Counted from the stretch's first letter, positions 32,250 to 41,553 are shown. The stretch is DNA of 64,000 nt from CALKJU01 sp035326425 (GCA_035326425.1 DAOLFG010000018.1:10684-74683); one strand, 5' to 3'. Program-made: numbers and translations. Notes: generated by a model from the sequence alone, not told the origin.

Positions 32250-33884
32250 ATGACCGTCGCGGCCCGAGAGCTCGCCAGCGATTCGCGCACCGTCGCGTTC
32301 TGGACGCTGGTCAGCCGCATCACAGGCTTCGGCCGGGTGGCGACCCTGGCCGCGGTGCTGGGACCGACCTTCTTCGGCAACCTGTTCCAGACCTCGTTGA
32401 TGATCCCCTACGTCATCTGCGAGTTGATGGCCGGCTCGCTCATCACGGCGACCCTGGCACCCCATCTGGTGCGCGCCCTCGACGGCGAGGGCAGGACGGC
32501 GGCCCAGCGGCTGGCGCGCGGGTTCGCCGGCACGGTGCTGCCGCTGTTCGCCGCCGTGGCGCTGCTCGGCATGCTGGTCATACCGCAGCTGCTGTCGCTG
32601 CTGACCCTGGCGGTCGACGAGCCGGCCGTCAGGGCGAAGCAGCAGGCGCTCGGCTGGGCGCTGCTGATGTGCCTGCTGCCGCAGATCGTGCTCTATGGCA
32701 TCGCCGGCATCGGTATCGCAGTCCAGCACGCCCATCGCCGCTTCGCCTTCGCGACCGCGGCGCCGGTGATCGAGAACGTCGGCATGATCGCCGTGCTGGC
32801 GCTCACCGCCGGTCTCTACGGCATCGGCCTCGACGTCGACGCCGTGACGATGCCGCAGGTGCTGCTCCTCGGGCTCGGCTCGACCTTCGCCGTCGGCCTG
32901 CACGCCGCGGCGCAGTGGTGGGGCGCCTTCAGGCTCGGCATCGTGCTGGTGCCGCGCCCCGGCTGGCTCGACCCGGAGGTGCGCCGCATCGTGCGGATCG
33001 CCGCCATGTCGAGCGGCTCGTCGGGCCTGAACAGCATCGGGCTCCTGGCGCTGATGGTGGCGGCCGGCCAGTTTCCCGGCGGTGCGGTCGCCTTCCAGAT
33101 CGCCAGCAACCTGTTCAACCTGCCGATCGCGCTCTGCGCCCGGCCGATCGCCGCCGCCCAACTGCCGCTGCTGTCGCGCTGCTTCGCCCGCTCGGCGCTC
33201 GACGAGTTCCAGGCCACCTACCGCTACAGCCTGCGGCTGACCCTGTTCATCGCCCTGCCGGCCGCCCTGCTGTTCCTCGGCCTGCCGGAGGTCCTGGCCT
33301 CGGCCGTGGCCCTGGGCGAGATGCGCAGCCCCGGGGCCATCATGCTGGTGGCGGCATCGATCTCGGGGCTGGGCCCGGGCATCGTCACCGAGGCCGCCTT
33401 CATCGTCTCGACCTCCGCCGCCTATGCCCGCCACGACGCCGCCTCGCCCTTGCACGCCATGGCGATCCGGCTGGCGATCGTGCTGGCCGGCGTGGCGCTG
33501 CCCCCGAGCGTCGGCCATGACGAACTGACGCTCTGGCATCTGGGCCTCGCCGCCTCGCTCGCCAGCGCTACCGCGGCAGGCTACCTGCACTGGCGCCTGA
33601 GGCGTGCCCTGCCGCCAGCCGCCGGCAGCAGCGGATCGTGGCCGGCGGCCGATCTCGGCATCGCCGCGGTCGCGGTGGCGCCGGCGGCGCTCATCGCCAC
33701 GTGGCTGCCGGCCAGCCAGGGTGGCATCCTGACGAGCCTGATCGAGGGTGCGCTGCTCGTCGCCCTGGCCGGCGGCATCTACCTGACGCTGCAGCACCTT
33801 CGCGGATCGCCGGAGCTCCACGGCCTGCTCGGCCGAGCGCGCGGCCGTGACCCCGAAGGCGCCGAGTCCGGAACAGCCACATGA
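32250..33884 (+). CDS. MurJ/MviN-family lipid-linked oligosaccharide flippase
   Basis: 544 residues, about 13-14 membrane helices. The N-terminus SRITGFGRVATLAAVLGP and AGSLITATLAPHLVRAL are MurJ-type (MOP superfamily) signatures rather than those of classical Wzx. Within a polysaccharide locus it most likely flips the undecaprenyl-PP-linked repeat unit. A housekeeping lipid II role is less likely given the neighbours. The ATG at 32250 lacks a strong ribosome site. Its stop overlaps the polymerase start (ATGA). Confidence 0.85.
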   Translation: MTVAARELASDSRTVAFWTLVSRITGFGRVATLAAVLGPTFFGNLFQTSLMIPYVICELMAGSLITATLAPHLVRALDGEGRTAAQRLARGFAGTVLPLFAAVALLGMLVIPQLLSLLTLAVDEPAVRAKQQALGWALLMCLLPQIVLYGIAGIGIAVQHAHRRFAFATAAPVIENVGMIAVLALTAGLYGIGLDVDAVTMPQVLLLGLGSTFAVGLHAAAQWWGAFRLGIVLVPRPGWLDPEVRRIVRIAAMSSGSSGLNSIGLLALMVAAGQFPGGAVAFQIASNLFNLPIALCARPIAAAQLPLLSRCFARSALDEFQATYRYSLRLTLFIALPAALLFLGLPEVLASAVALGEMRSPGAIMLVAASISGLGPGIVTEAAFIVSTSAAYARHDAASPLHAMAIRLAIVLAGVALPPSVGHDELTLWHLGLAASLASATAAGYLHWRLRRALPPAAGSSGSWPAADLGIAAVAVAPAALIATWLPASQGGILTSLIEGALLVALAGGIYLTLQHLRGSPELHGLLGRARGRDPEGAESGTAT

Positions 33885-35296
33885 ACGCCGTCACCGTCCC
33901 GTCGCCGGTAGCAGCTCCGCTCGCTCTCGGCCTGGCCCTGCTGGGCGGGCTCGCCGCCGCCGTGGCCGGTCCGGCGGCCGTGGCGCTGGCGCTGGGCGCA
34001 GGCCTCGTCCTGACGATCGCGGTCCGTCCCATGATCGGGGCCGGACTGTGGCTGGTGCTCGGACCGCTGATCGTCGGCATCGCACGCGGCGACGGCGCCA
34101 TGGTGCTGCGGCCGAACGAGGCGCTGCTGCTGGCGGTGATGGCGGGCGTCGCGCTGCGCATCGCCTGGCTCGCCTGGAACGGCGATCGCTGGCTGCCGCA
34201 GCTCGGGCGGATCGACCTCGCCGTGGCGGCGCTGGCCGCCGCCGGCTGCCTGGTCCCCCTGGCGGTCCGCTACGGTCGCGGCCTCGAGCTATCGGCCGAC
34301 GACGTGTTCTACGCCCTGGTGTTCGTGAAGTACTTCCTCGTCTACGCGCTGTTCCGCCTGGCCGTCCGGCGGCCGGAGGAGGTGGCCACATGCCTCCGGC
34401 TGGCGCTCGCCTCCGCCGTCGTCGTCGGTATCGTGGCGGTCCTGCAGGTCAAGGGCCTGGCCGGCGTGCCGGCCCTGCTCGACCGCTACTACGACGCGCC
34501 GTTCACCGCCCCCGTGGGCCCGATCACCGAGCGCGGCACCTCGACGATCGCCTCGCCCTTCGGGGTCGCCGACGTGATGTGCCTGTGCCTCGCCATCACC
34601 ATCGCCTGGCTGCTGCGCGGCGGTGCCGCGAGGCTGCCGCTGTTCCTGGCAGCCGGCGTGTTCGTCGCCGGCTGCCTCGCCGCCGGCAGCTTCTCCGGCT
34701 TCATCGGCGCCGCGATCGTCGCCCTTTCGGTCGGCTTCGTCTGCGGCCGGCTGCTGAAGCTGACGGTGGCGATGGTGCCGGCAGCCCTGGTCGCCACCGC
34801 CGTCTTCTGGCCCACGGTCGCCAACCGGCTCGAGGGCTTCGACAGCCGCATGGGCCTGCCCAAGAGCTGGCTCGGCCGGATCGCCAACCTCGAGCGGTTC
34901 GTCTGGCCCGAGCTGTCGTCGGGGCTCAACTGGCTGTGGGGCGTTCGGCCTTCGGCCCGCATCCCGGCACCCGAAGCCTGGCGCGACTGGGTCTACATCG
35001 AGAGCGGCCATGCCTGGCTGCTCTGGGCAGGCGGCGTGCCGCTGCTGGCGGCCTTCCTGGTGCTGAGCTGGGTGGTCTGCCGCGACACCCTCGCGATCGC
35101 CCGCCACGACGACGGCCCCGTCGCCATCGCGGCGACCGCGGCCTTCGCCGGCATGACCATGATCTTCACGCTGATGCTGCTCGACCCGCACCTCACCGTA
35201 CGGGGCTGTGCCGACCTGTTCTTTCCACTGCTGGCGCTGGCGGTGGTGGGCCAGGATCGGGTGATCGGATCGAGATCCAGGCCCGCCGCCGGATGA
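33881..35296 (+). CDS. O-antigen ligase/polymerase-like membrane protein (Wzy type)
   Basis: 471 residues, largely hydrophobic, with roughly 11-12 membrane helices and one large periplasmic loop (about 315-370) that contains LEGFDSRMG, GVRPSARIPAPEA and IESGHAWLLWAGG. The GH in IESGHAWLL resembles the catalytic-loop His of the Wzy_C/WaaL superfamily. Between a flippase and an outer-membrane lipoprotein it is the best candidate for the periplasmic polymerase. ATGA overlaps on both sides. Confidence 0.78.
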   Translation: MNAVTVPSPVAAPLALGLALLGGLAAAVAGPAAVALALGAGLVLTIAVRPMIGAGLWLVLGPLIVGIARGDGAMVLRPNEALLLAVMAGVALRIAWLAWNGDRWLPQLGRIDLAVAALAAAGCLVPLAVRYGRGLELSADDVFYALVFVKYFLVYALFRLAVRRPEEVATCLRLALASAVVVGIVAVLQVKGLAGVPALLDRYYDAPFTAPVGPITERGTSTIASPFGVADVMCLCLAITIAWLLRGGAARLPLFLAAGVFVAGCLAAGSFSGFIGAAIVALSVGFVCGRLLKLTVAMVPAALVATAVFWPTVANRLEGFDSRMGLPKSWLGRIANLERFVWPELSSGLNWLWGVRPSARIPAPEAWRDWVYIESGHAWLLWAGGVPLLAAFLVLSWVVCRDTLAIARHDDGPVAIAATAAFAGMTMIFTLMLLDPHLTVRGCADLFFPLLALAVVGQDRVIGSRSRPAAG

Positions 35297-38166
35297 GCAT
35301 CATGCCCAGGCCGAACACGCTGAATGCCGCACTGGTCGCCGTGCTGCTGTGCTGCGGCGGGCTCGCTTCGTGCGACTACCAATCGGCGCAGCGGGCGTTG
35401 GAGGCCGGCGACCGCGAGACGGCGGTGGCCACCTGGCAGAACCTCGCCCGCTTCGGCGACCTGGACGCCACCCTGGCCCTGGCGCGCCTGAGCCTCGATC
35501 CGAACGCCACGCAGGAGCAGCGCGACGAGGCCCTGGCGCAGACGCGCTACGTGGCCCGGGTGGGCGAGCCCTGGCAGCGGTCCTGGGCACTCGACCTGCT
35601 GGGCGAGTTCGAGCTGCGGGCGGGCAATGTCGATGCCGCTGCCGGCCACTTCGGCGAGGCCGTGGCACTCGACAATCCCTGGTCGAAGCTCCGCCTCGGC
35701 CAACTCTATCGCGACGGCCGCGCCGTTCCGGCCGATCGCGGTCGCGCCCTCCAGCTGCTGCGCGAATCCGCGGCGGCCGGAGTGGCCGAGGCCAGCCTGA
35801 CGCTGGGCGAGATCCTTGCCGAGGGCGGGCTGGTGCCACGCGATCCCGCCGAGGCGGCGCGCTGGTACCATCTGGCCGCCGAAGCCGGCAACACGCAGGC
35901 CATGCTCCGCCTCGCCGAGGCCTATCGCAGCGGCTCGCTCGGCGAGACCGACCCGGACAGGGCCGAGCAGCTCTATCGCAGGGCGGCCGCCGCCGGCGCT
36001 TCCGACGCCGAGGTGGCATTGGGCGACACCCTGGCGGGCGGCAGCGCCGACGAGCGGGCCGCCGCGGTCGGCCACTACGAGCGGGCGGCCGCCGCCGGCA
36101 ATGGCTGGGGTGCCATGCGGATGGGCGACGTCTACCGCAAGGGCGAGCTGGCACCGGTCGATCCTGCGCGCGCCGCCGAATGGTACGGGCGGGCCGCAGC
36201 GGCCGGAATCATCCAGGCCTATACGGCGATCGGCGACCTGCAGGCGACCAGCGACAAGGTGGCGGCCGTCGCCAGCTACCGGCGGGCGGCCGCCGGCGGT
36301 GACGGCTGGGCCATGGTCCGGCTGGCCGACGCCTATCGCAAGGGAGAAGGCGTCGGGGCCGACCCGGTCGAGGCCGCCGAGCTCTATCGGCGCGCCGCCG
36401 CCGCCGGAATCGCCGGCGCCCGGCGGGGCCTCGCCGACCTCTATGTCGCCGGCAAGGGCGTGAAGCGCGATCCGGCGCAGGCGGCGCAGCTCTATCGGGA
36501 GGCGGCGCAGGACGGCGATGCCGATTCCAGCATGGCGCTGGCCGGGCTCTATCTGACGGGTGACGGCGTTCCGCGGAATGCCGGGGAGGCGGGCCGATGG
36601 TATCTCGCGGCAGCCGACCAGGGTGATCCCTGGGCCAGCTACAAGCTCGCCGGAATGCTCGCGCAGGGCCGTGGCGTGGCGGCCGATCCGGCCCGCGCCG
36701 TGCAGCTCTATCGTCGCGCCATCGCCGCCGGCGTCACGCCGGCGCTGCGCGATCTCGGCGACCTCTACGCGCAGGGTAGGGGCGTGGCGCGGGATCCGGC
36801 CGAGGCCCGCGAGCTGTACCGGCAGGGCGCGGCCGCCGGCGACGGCTGGGCATGGTTCGGCCTGGCGCAGCTCGAACTCCAGGCCGGCGAGGTCGCCGAC
36901 GCTGCCAAGTCCTACCGGCAGGCGGCCGAGGCCGGCATCGCGCCGGCCGCGACGGCGCTGGGCGACGGCTATGGCCGCGGCGAACTCGGCCTGGCGCGCG
37001 ATCCGGTCGAGGCGGTGCGTTGGTACCGCCGTGCCGCCGAAGCCGGCGACGCCTGGGCGAAGGTCCGCCTGGCCGATGCCTACCGCAAGGGCGAAGGCAT
37101 CACGGCCGATCCCGCGCAGGCACGGTCGCTCTACGAGCAGGCGGCGGCAGCGGGCATCGCCGCGGCCGAGACAGCGCTGGGCGATCTCTTGGCCGCCGGG
37201 GACGGCGTTCCGGCCGACCCGGCCAAGGCAGTCTCTCACTATCGCCGTGCTGCCGACGGCGGCGACGCCTGGGCGACCGTGCGCCTGGCCGAGGCCTATC
37301 GCAAGGGCGAGGGCGTTCCGGCCGATCCTGCGCGGGCGCGGACGCTCTACGAGCAGGCGGCGGCAGCCGGGATCGCTGCTGCCGAGACGGCCCTGGGCGA
37401 TCTCTACGCCACCGGCCAGGGCGTGCCGATGGATCCGGCGAAGGCGGTGTTCCACTACCAGCGCGCCGCTGGCGGCGGCGACAGCTGGGCCTCCTTGCGT
37501 CTGGCCGGCGCTTATGGATCCCGGGGCCTCGTGTCACCCGACCCGGAGCGGGCGACCGAGTATGCGCTACAGGCGGCGAGGGCCGGCAATTCGACGGCGC
37601 AGAGGGATGTGGGCGACCGTTTCGCCCGCGGCGATGGCGTGCCGCGGGATCCCGAGGCGGCCCGGCGCTGGTACGATGCCGCGCTCGCCGGTGATCCGGG
37701 CCTGGTGATCGAGATCGCCAGGACCTATCTCGCCGCCGCCGGTGGCTCGGTCGGACCTCCGGAACGCGGCATCGAGCTGCTGCGCAATGCGGCGCTCGCC
37801 GGCAACGCCGCGGCGGCCGTGGAACTGGCCGACGTCTATGCCAGGGGTGGTGTCGTCATACCGGACCAGACCGAGGCGGTACGCTGGTACCGGTACGCCG
37901 CGGATCTCGGCGAGCCTCGGGCGCGCCTGGCCCTCGGCCATCTCTATCTCGCCGGCGACGGCGTGCCGCGCGACAAGGCTCGTGCCGTCGCGCTCTATCG
38001 CGAGGCGGCCCGAGGCGGCGTGGCGCAGGCCATGACGGCGCTGGGCGACCTCTACGCCATCGGCGACGGTGTTCCCCAGGATGCCGACCTCGCTGCCCGT
38101 TGGTACGCAGCAGCGGCCGAGCCGGCCTCAAATAATCGTGTAGTGGTGGACGATAGCCGCCCGTAA
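35293..38166 (+). CDS. Giant Sel1-repeat outer-membrane-type lipoprotein
   Basis: 957 residues. A lipoprotein signal peptide ends at LASC (Cys about 27). The rest is a near-continuous array of Sel1-like helical repeats of ~36 residues (pattern A..LG.LY..G.GV..DPA.A..WYR.AA.AG), some 23-25 of them. Related Sel1/TPR lipoproteins such as AlgK act as periplasmic scaffolds in alginate export, usually with about ten repeats; this one is far longer. It is coupled to the polymerase (ATGA), which supports an export-scaffold role. A 216-bp two-repeat unit is duplicated almost exactly (37045-37476), a sign of recent expansion. Confidence 0.82.
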   Translation: MSIMPRPNTLNAALVAVLLCCGGLASCDYQSAQRALEAGDRETAVATWQNLARFGDLDATLALARLSLDPNATQEQRDEALAQTRYVARVGEPWQRSWALDLLGEFELRAGNVDAAAGHFGEAVALDNPWSKLRLGQLYRDGRAVPADRGRALQLLRESAAAGVAEASLTLGEILAEGGLVPRDPAEAARWYHLAAEAGNTQAMLRLAEAYRSGSLGETDPDRAEQLYRRAAAAGASDAEVALGDTLAGGSADERAAAVGHYERAAAAGNGWGAMRMGDVYRKGELAPVDPARAAEWYGRAAAAGIIQAYTAIGDLQATSDKVAAVASYRRAAAGGDGWAMVRLADAYRKGEGVGADPVEAAELYRRAAAAGIAGARRGLADLYVAGKGVKRDPAQAAQLYREAAQDGDADSSMALAGLYLTGDGVPRNAGEAGRWYLAAADQGDPWASYKLAGMLAQGRGVAADPARAVQLYRRAIAAGVTPALRDLGDLYAQGRGVARDPAEARELYRQGAAAGDGWAWFGLAQLELQAGEVADAAKSYRQAAEAGIAPAATALGDGYGRGELGLARDPVEAVRWYRRAAEAGDAWAKVRLADAYRKGEGITADPAQARSLYEQAAAAGIAAAETALGDLLAAGDGVPADPAKAVSHYRRAADGGDAWATVRLAEAYRKGEGVPADPARARTLYEQAAAAGIAAAETALGDLYATGQGVPMDPAKAVFHYQRAAGGGDSWASLRLAGAYGSRGLVSPDPERATEYALQAARAGNSTAQRDVGDRFARGDGVPRDPEAARRWYDAALAGDPGLVIEIARTYLAAAGGSVGPPERGIELLRNAALAGNAAAAVELADVYARGGVVIPDQTEAVRWYRYAADLGEPRARLALGHLYLAGDGVPRDKARAVALYREAARGGVAQAMTALGDLYAIGDGVPQDADLAARWYAAAAEPASNNRVVVDDSRP
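37045..37476 (+). repeat. Tandem 216-bp duplication inside the Sel1 array
   Basis: Two adjacent copies start with GGCGACGCCTGGGCGA at 37045 and 37261, and a third, more diverged start lies at 37477. Each unit encodes two Sel1 repeats (72 residues), including YRKGEG, SLYEQ/TLYEQAAAAGIAAAETALGD and a DPAKAV stretch. The high DNA identity against a background of diverged repeats suggests recent unequal exchange. Confidence 0.7.
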
Positions 38167-38293
38167 TACGTCCTGGTGGGTTGAACTTCCCAATTGAACA
38201 CGCCAGCGGGCTTGCGCGTAACTCGTGAACGCGGAATCTTCTCGGGCTTGCACGTTGGAGATGTGCGGCAATGAGATCGGGTCGATTCCGGGC

Positions 38294-40375
38294 ATGAGCG
38301 ACCGGCCGTTCGTCCTGCTCGTCGAAGGATGCGGACGCATCCGGGCTGCGACCTCGCCGGACGCCATCCGGCGGGCCCTGGTCGATGCCGCCACGGCCCT
38401 GCTCGCGACCGACGGCGTGGTGGCCCTCACCGACAATGCCGGCCGCGGCCTGCTGCCCGGGCCGCCGGTGAGGACACCGGTGCTCGTGCAGTCGATCGAG
38501 GATGGGCAAGGTCGAATCTGGGGCGAGCTGAGGCTGGACCCCGCCGTGGCGCCGGTGCTCGACGAGGATCTCGGCGCGGCGCTGCGGCAGCTCTGCGCGA
38601 CGGCGGCCTGCGCGCTCGAGCGCTGCGAGCTGCGCCAGGCGCATGCCGAGCTGCACACGGTGATGCAGACGGTCCCCGCCGTGATCTGGCTGGCGCACGA
38701 TTCCGACGCCTCGCGGATCACCGGCAGCCGCTTCGCGGCCGACCTGCTGCGTCTCGCCCCCGCCGACAACCAGTCGCTGACGGCGCCACCCGGCGAGCGA
38801 CCGGGCCACTATCGCATCATGCGCAACGACGAGGAGGTGCCGACCTCCGAGCTGCCGTTGCAGCGCGCCGCCCGAGGCGAGCCGGTGCGCAACGAGGAGC
38901 TGCGTGTCGTCTTCGACGATGGCAGCTATTTCGACGAGCTGGTCAGTGCGGCACCGATCCTGGATGCCGCCGGCCGACCATCGGGCGCCGTCGGCACCTC
39001 GGTCATCATCACCGAGCAGAAGCAGGCCGAGGCCCGGGCCTATCGGCTGGCGCATCAGGATCCGCTGACCGGACTGCCCAATCGGCTGCTGTTTCGCCGC
39101 ATGCTGGCCAAGCAGCGCGAGCATGTCGCCCGCAAGGGCGGCTACTTGGCGGTGATGCTGCTCGACCTCGATCATTTCAAGACGGTCAACGACACGCTCG
39201 GCCATCTGGCCGGAGACGAGATGCTGATCGAGGTGGCGCGGCGGCTGCAGCAAGCCGTGCGCCGCAGCGACCACGTGGCTCGGCTCGGGGGCGACGAGTT
39301 CGCGGTGCTGAGCAGTACCACCTATCGGCCCGAGGACTTCAAGCTGCTGGCCCAGCGGCTGGTCCAGACCATGGCCGAGCCCTGCCGGGCCGGCGGCACC
39401 GAGATCCAGCCCGGCGTCTCGATCGGCATCACGGTCTTTCCCGACGATGCCTCCGACCCCGACGGACTGCTGGAGAACGCCGACTTCGCGCTCTATGCGG
39501 CCAAAGAGGACGGCCGCGGCCGCTGGCGGATGTTCGACCCCTCGCTGCAGCAGCAGGCCCGCGCCTATCGCGAGCTCGGCCATGATCTGCGCCGCGCCAT
39601 CGAGCGGCGCGAGTTCGAGCTGCACTACCAGCCGATCGTCGACATCGAGACCCTGCGAGCCGTCGAGATAGAGGCGCTGCTGCGCTGGAACGATCCGGTG
39701 CGAGGGCTGCTGAGTCCGGCCGATTTCCTGCCCTATCTCGAGCGGAGCCGGCTGTTGTCGGCGGTCACCGACTGGGTCGTCGAGGCCGGGCTCGAGCAAT
39801 CGGTGCGTTGGGGACACCGGGTGCCGTTGGCCGTCAACCTGCCGGCCGTCGTGCTGGAGAGCGACCGCGCCATCGAGCGGTTGACGGCGATGCTGTCCCA
39901 GGCTGCGCTGCCGCGCGGGGGCCTGACGGTGGAGATCCCGGAGTCGGCATTGACGGGTGCCCAGGCCGTTGCGTCGCTCGAAGCGCTGCGCCGACTGGGC
40001 GTACGCGTCGCCATCGACGATTTCGGCTCGGGCTATTCCTCGATCGGCCGCCTGTGCTCGCTGCCGATCGACCAGATCAAGCTCGGCCGCGGGTTCCTCG
40101 CCGATGCATCGGCGGGTTCTCGCGGTCGCGCCATCCTGCAGGCCATGGTCGCCCTGGCCGGGGCACTGGAGGTCACGGTGGTGGTGGAAGGCGTCGAGCG
40201 CCGTGAACAGCTGGCCCTTCTGCGCGACGTGGGCTGCGGCCGCGCCCAGGGCTTCCTTTTCGCCCGGCCGATGCCGATCGACAGGATCATCGAATGGCTG
40301 GGCGGCTGGGCCGGCAGCTTGGCCGGGACCGATGGCACCATGGTGGCGCCGCTGCTGGCGAGGGTCGGAACCTGA
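38294..40375 (+). CDS. GAF-PAS-GGDEF-EAL cyclic-di-GMP turnover protein
   Basis: 693 residues without membrane segments. GAF-like region about 15-115, PAS about 120-245, GGDEF domain about 255-415 with LGGDEFAVL intact and an RRSD inhibitory site five residues before it, and EAL domain about 435-680. The EAL catalytic pattern is mostly present (EALLRW, a conserved Asn in NLP, EIPES, DDFGSGYSS, EGVE, QGF); the usual KID reads KLG but keeps the lysine. Both activities are therefore possible. It closes the polysaccharide locus, whose polymer output is a classical c-di-GMP target. A GTG at 38225 and an ATG at 38261 are alternative starts. Confidence 0.87.
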   Translation: MSDRPFVLLVEGCGRIRAATSPDAIRRALVDAATALLATDGVVALTDNAGRGLLPGPPVRTPVLVQSIEDGQGRIWGELRLDPAVAPVLDEDLGAALRQLCATAACALERCELRQAHAELHTVMQTVPAVIWLAHDSDASRITGSRFAADLLRLAPADNQSLTAPPGERPGHYRIMRNDEEVPTSELPLQRAARGEPVRNEELRVVFDDGSYFDELVSAAPILDAAGRPSGAVGTSVIITEQKQAEARAYRLAHQDPLTGLPNRLLFRRMLAKQREHVARKGGYLAVMLLDLDHFKTVNDTLGHLAGDEMLIEVARRLQQAVRRSDHVARLGGDEFAVLSSTTYRPEDFKLLAQRLVQTMAEPCRAGGTEIQPGVSIGITVFPDDASDPDGLLENADFALYAAKEDGRGRWRMFDPSLQQQARAYRELGHDLRRAIERREFELHYQPIVDIETLRAVEIEALLRWNDPVRGLLSPADFLPYLERSRLLSAVTDWVVEAGLEQSVRWGHRVPLAVNLPAVVLESDRAIERLTAMLSQAALPRGGLTVEIPESALTGAQAVASLEALRRLGVRVAIDDFGSGYSSIGRLCSLPIDQIKLGRGFLADASAGSRGRAILQAMVALAGALEVTVVVEGVERREQLALLRDVGCGRAQGFLFARPMPIDRIIEWLGGWAGSLAGTDGTMVAPLLARVGT

Positions 40376-40396
40376 CGCCGGCGCGGCGGCGTCAGG
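40371..40396. terminator. Bidirectional hairpin between convergent genes
   Basis: Perfect 10-bp arms CCTGACGCCG and CGGCGTCAGG enclose a 6-nt loop. The + strand GGDEF-EAL stop (40373-40375) lies in the left arm and the - strand permease stop (40392-40394) in the right arm. There is no T-tract. It has the same size as the hairpin at 16363-16388. Confidence 0.6.
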
Positions 40397-41288
40397 GGGC
40401 GGCGCGCCTCACCCGCTCGCGGTGCATGATGTAGAGACTGCTCGTCATCACGATCGCCGCGCCCAGCAGCAGGTTGAACCTGAGGCTGTCGCCGAAGATC
40501 ACCACGCCATAGAGCAGTGCCCATACCATCATCGTGTACTGCATCGGCGCCACGCTCACCGCCGGCGCCCGCCGGAAAGCCTGCAGCATCACGAACTGCG
40601 CGATGCCCATCATCAGGCCGGAGGCCGCGAACAGCGCCACGTGCCACGGCTCGGGCGTACGGAACGATAGGATCGCTCCGGGCAGGCTGACCACGAACAG
40701 CCCCACCACCACCGAGGTGACGAGGGCGGTCGAGTGCTCGGTACCGGCGATCTTGCGCAGGATCAGGGTGATGACGGCGCCGTTGAACATCGCCGCCGCG
40801 GCGGCCAGATGGCCCAGCGAAAGCTCGGTCGATCCGGGCTTTACCATCACCATGATGCCCACAAAACCCACCAGCACCGCCGACCACCGATAGATGCCGA
40901 CCTGCTCGCCCAACACCGGGATGGACAGGATGGTGACGACGATCGGAACGCCGAAGGCAATGGCGTAGACGTCGGCGAGCGGCAGGGTCGAGAAGGCGTA
41001 GTAGCCGAAGATCGTGCCCATGCCGGAGAGAAAGCCGCGCAGCGCCACCAGCTTGGGATGGACCGGCCACATTCCCGCCAGGCCGCCTTCCCGCACCACC
41101 ATGACCAGCAGCGGGATGCAGGCGAAGGTCACCTGCATCGGAATGATCTGGAAGATCGAGTAGCTCTCGGTGAGTGTCTTGATGATGGCGTCGCTGCTGG
41201 CGAACAGGAAGAAGCCGAACGCGGCCAGCAGCACGCCGTGCAGCGGATTGGCGTCGCTGGCGGCCGGTGCGGTGTCGATGCTGCTCAT
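40392..41288 (-). CDS. DMT-superfamily (EamA) membrane transporter
   Basis: 298 residues with ten predicted membrane helices in two EamA repeats; FGFFLFASSDAIIKTL starts the first, and YAIAFGVPIVVTILS then VLGEQVGIYRWSAVLVGFVGIMVMV are typical. Such proteins export or import small metabolites; the substrate cannot be assigned. The ATG at 41288 (MSSID) is preferred to longer frames, which overlap the phosphoesterase region. Converges on the GGDEF-EAL gene across a shared hairpin. Confidence 0.85.
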   Translation of the reverse strand: MSSIDTAPAASDANPLHGVLLAAFGFFLFASSDAIIKTLTESYSIFQIIPMQVTFACIPLLVMVVREGGLAGMWPVHPKLVALRGFLSGMGTIFGYYAFSTLPLADVYAIAFGVPIVVTILSIPVLGEQVGIYRWSAVLVGFVGIMVMVKPGSTELSLGHLAAAAAMFNGAVITLILRKIAGTEHSTALVTSVVVGLFVVSLPGAILSFRTPEPWHVALFAASGLMMGIAQFVMLQAFRRAPAVSVAPMQYTMMVWALLYGVVIFGDSLRFNLLLGAAIVMTSSLYIMHRERVRRAAP

Positions 41289-41304
41289 CGACGCCCCGCC
41301 GCCG

Positions 41305-41442
41305 TCACCTGTGCCTGAGCGTGCCTCCGTCCGGGCGGTCGACCGGCAGAGGGGCGGCCGGATCCTCGTCCAGGCCGATGCCGTGACCGGGGTACCGGCA
41401 ACCGTCGCGCAGCGGGAAGTCGCACCGGAACACATCCAGCCT
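41305..41442 (-). pseudogene. Possible 3' remnant of an enolase-superfamily gene
   Basis: The - strand reads DFPLRDGCRYPGHGIGLDED, followed by PAAPLPVDRPDGGTLRHR and a stop. The PL.DG....PG.GI.LDED pattern resembles the conserved C-terminus of mandelate-racemase-group proteins. Nothing upstream in any frame looks like the rest of such a gene. Short, so treated as a tentative relic. Confidence 0.3.
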
Positions 41443-41553
41443 AGCCTGGGTGCAGGCGGAATACTCCCGAATCCCGGCATTTTGCACGCACAAGTCGGGG
41501 GTCGCACCAGCGGGCCGGCGGACGGGTGACATATCGGCCGCACCGCGCGGCGT

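Noticed and set aside
34993..37455. 820-residue open frame on the - strand opposite the polymerase and Sel1 genes
   Set aside because: It is periodic only because it is antisense to Sel1 repeats; composition is typical of a GC-rich shadow.
35900..38100. Short direct repeats suggesting a CRISPR or VNTR outside genes
   Set aside because: They are in frame and encode Sel1 helices.
37856..39817. 653-residue open frame on the - strand opposite the GGDEF-EAL gene
   Set aside because: No motifs, antisense to intact GGDEF and EAL domains.
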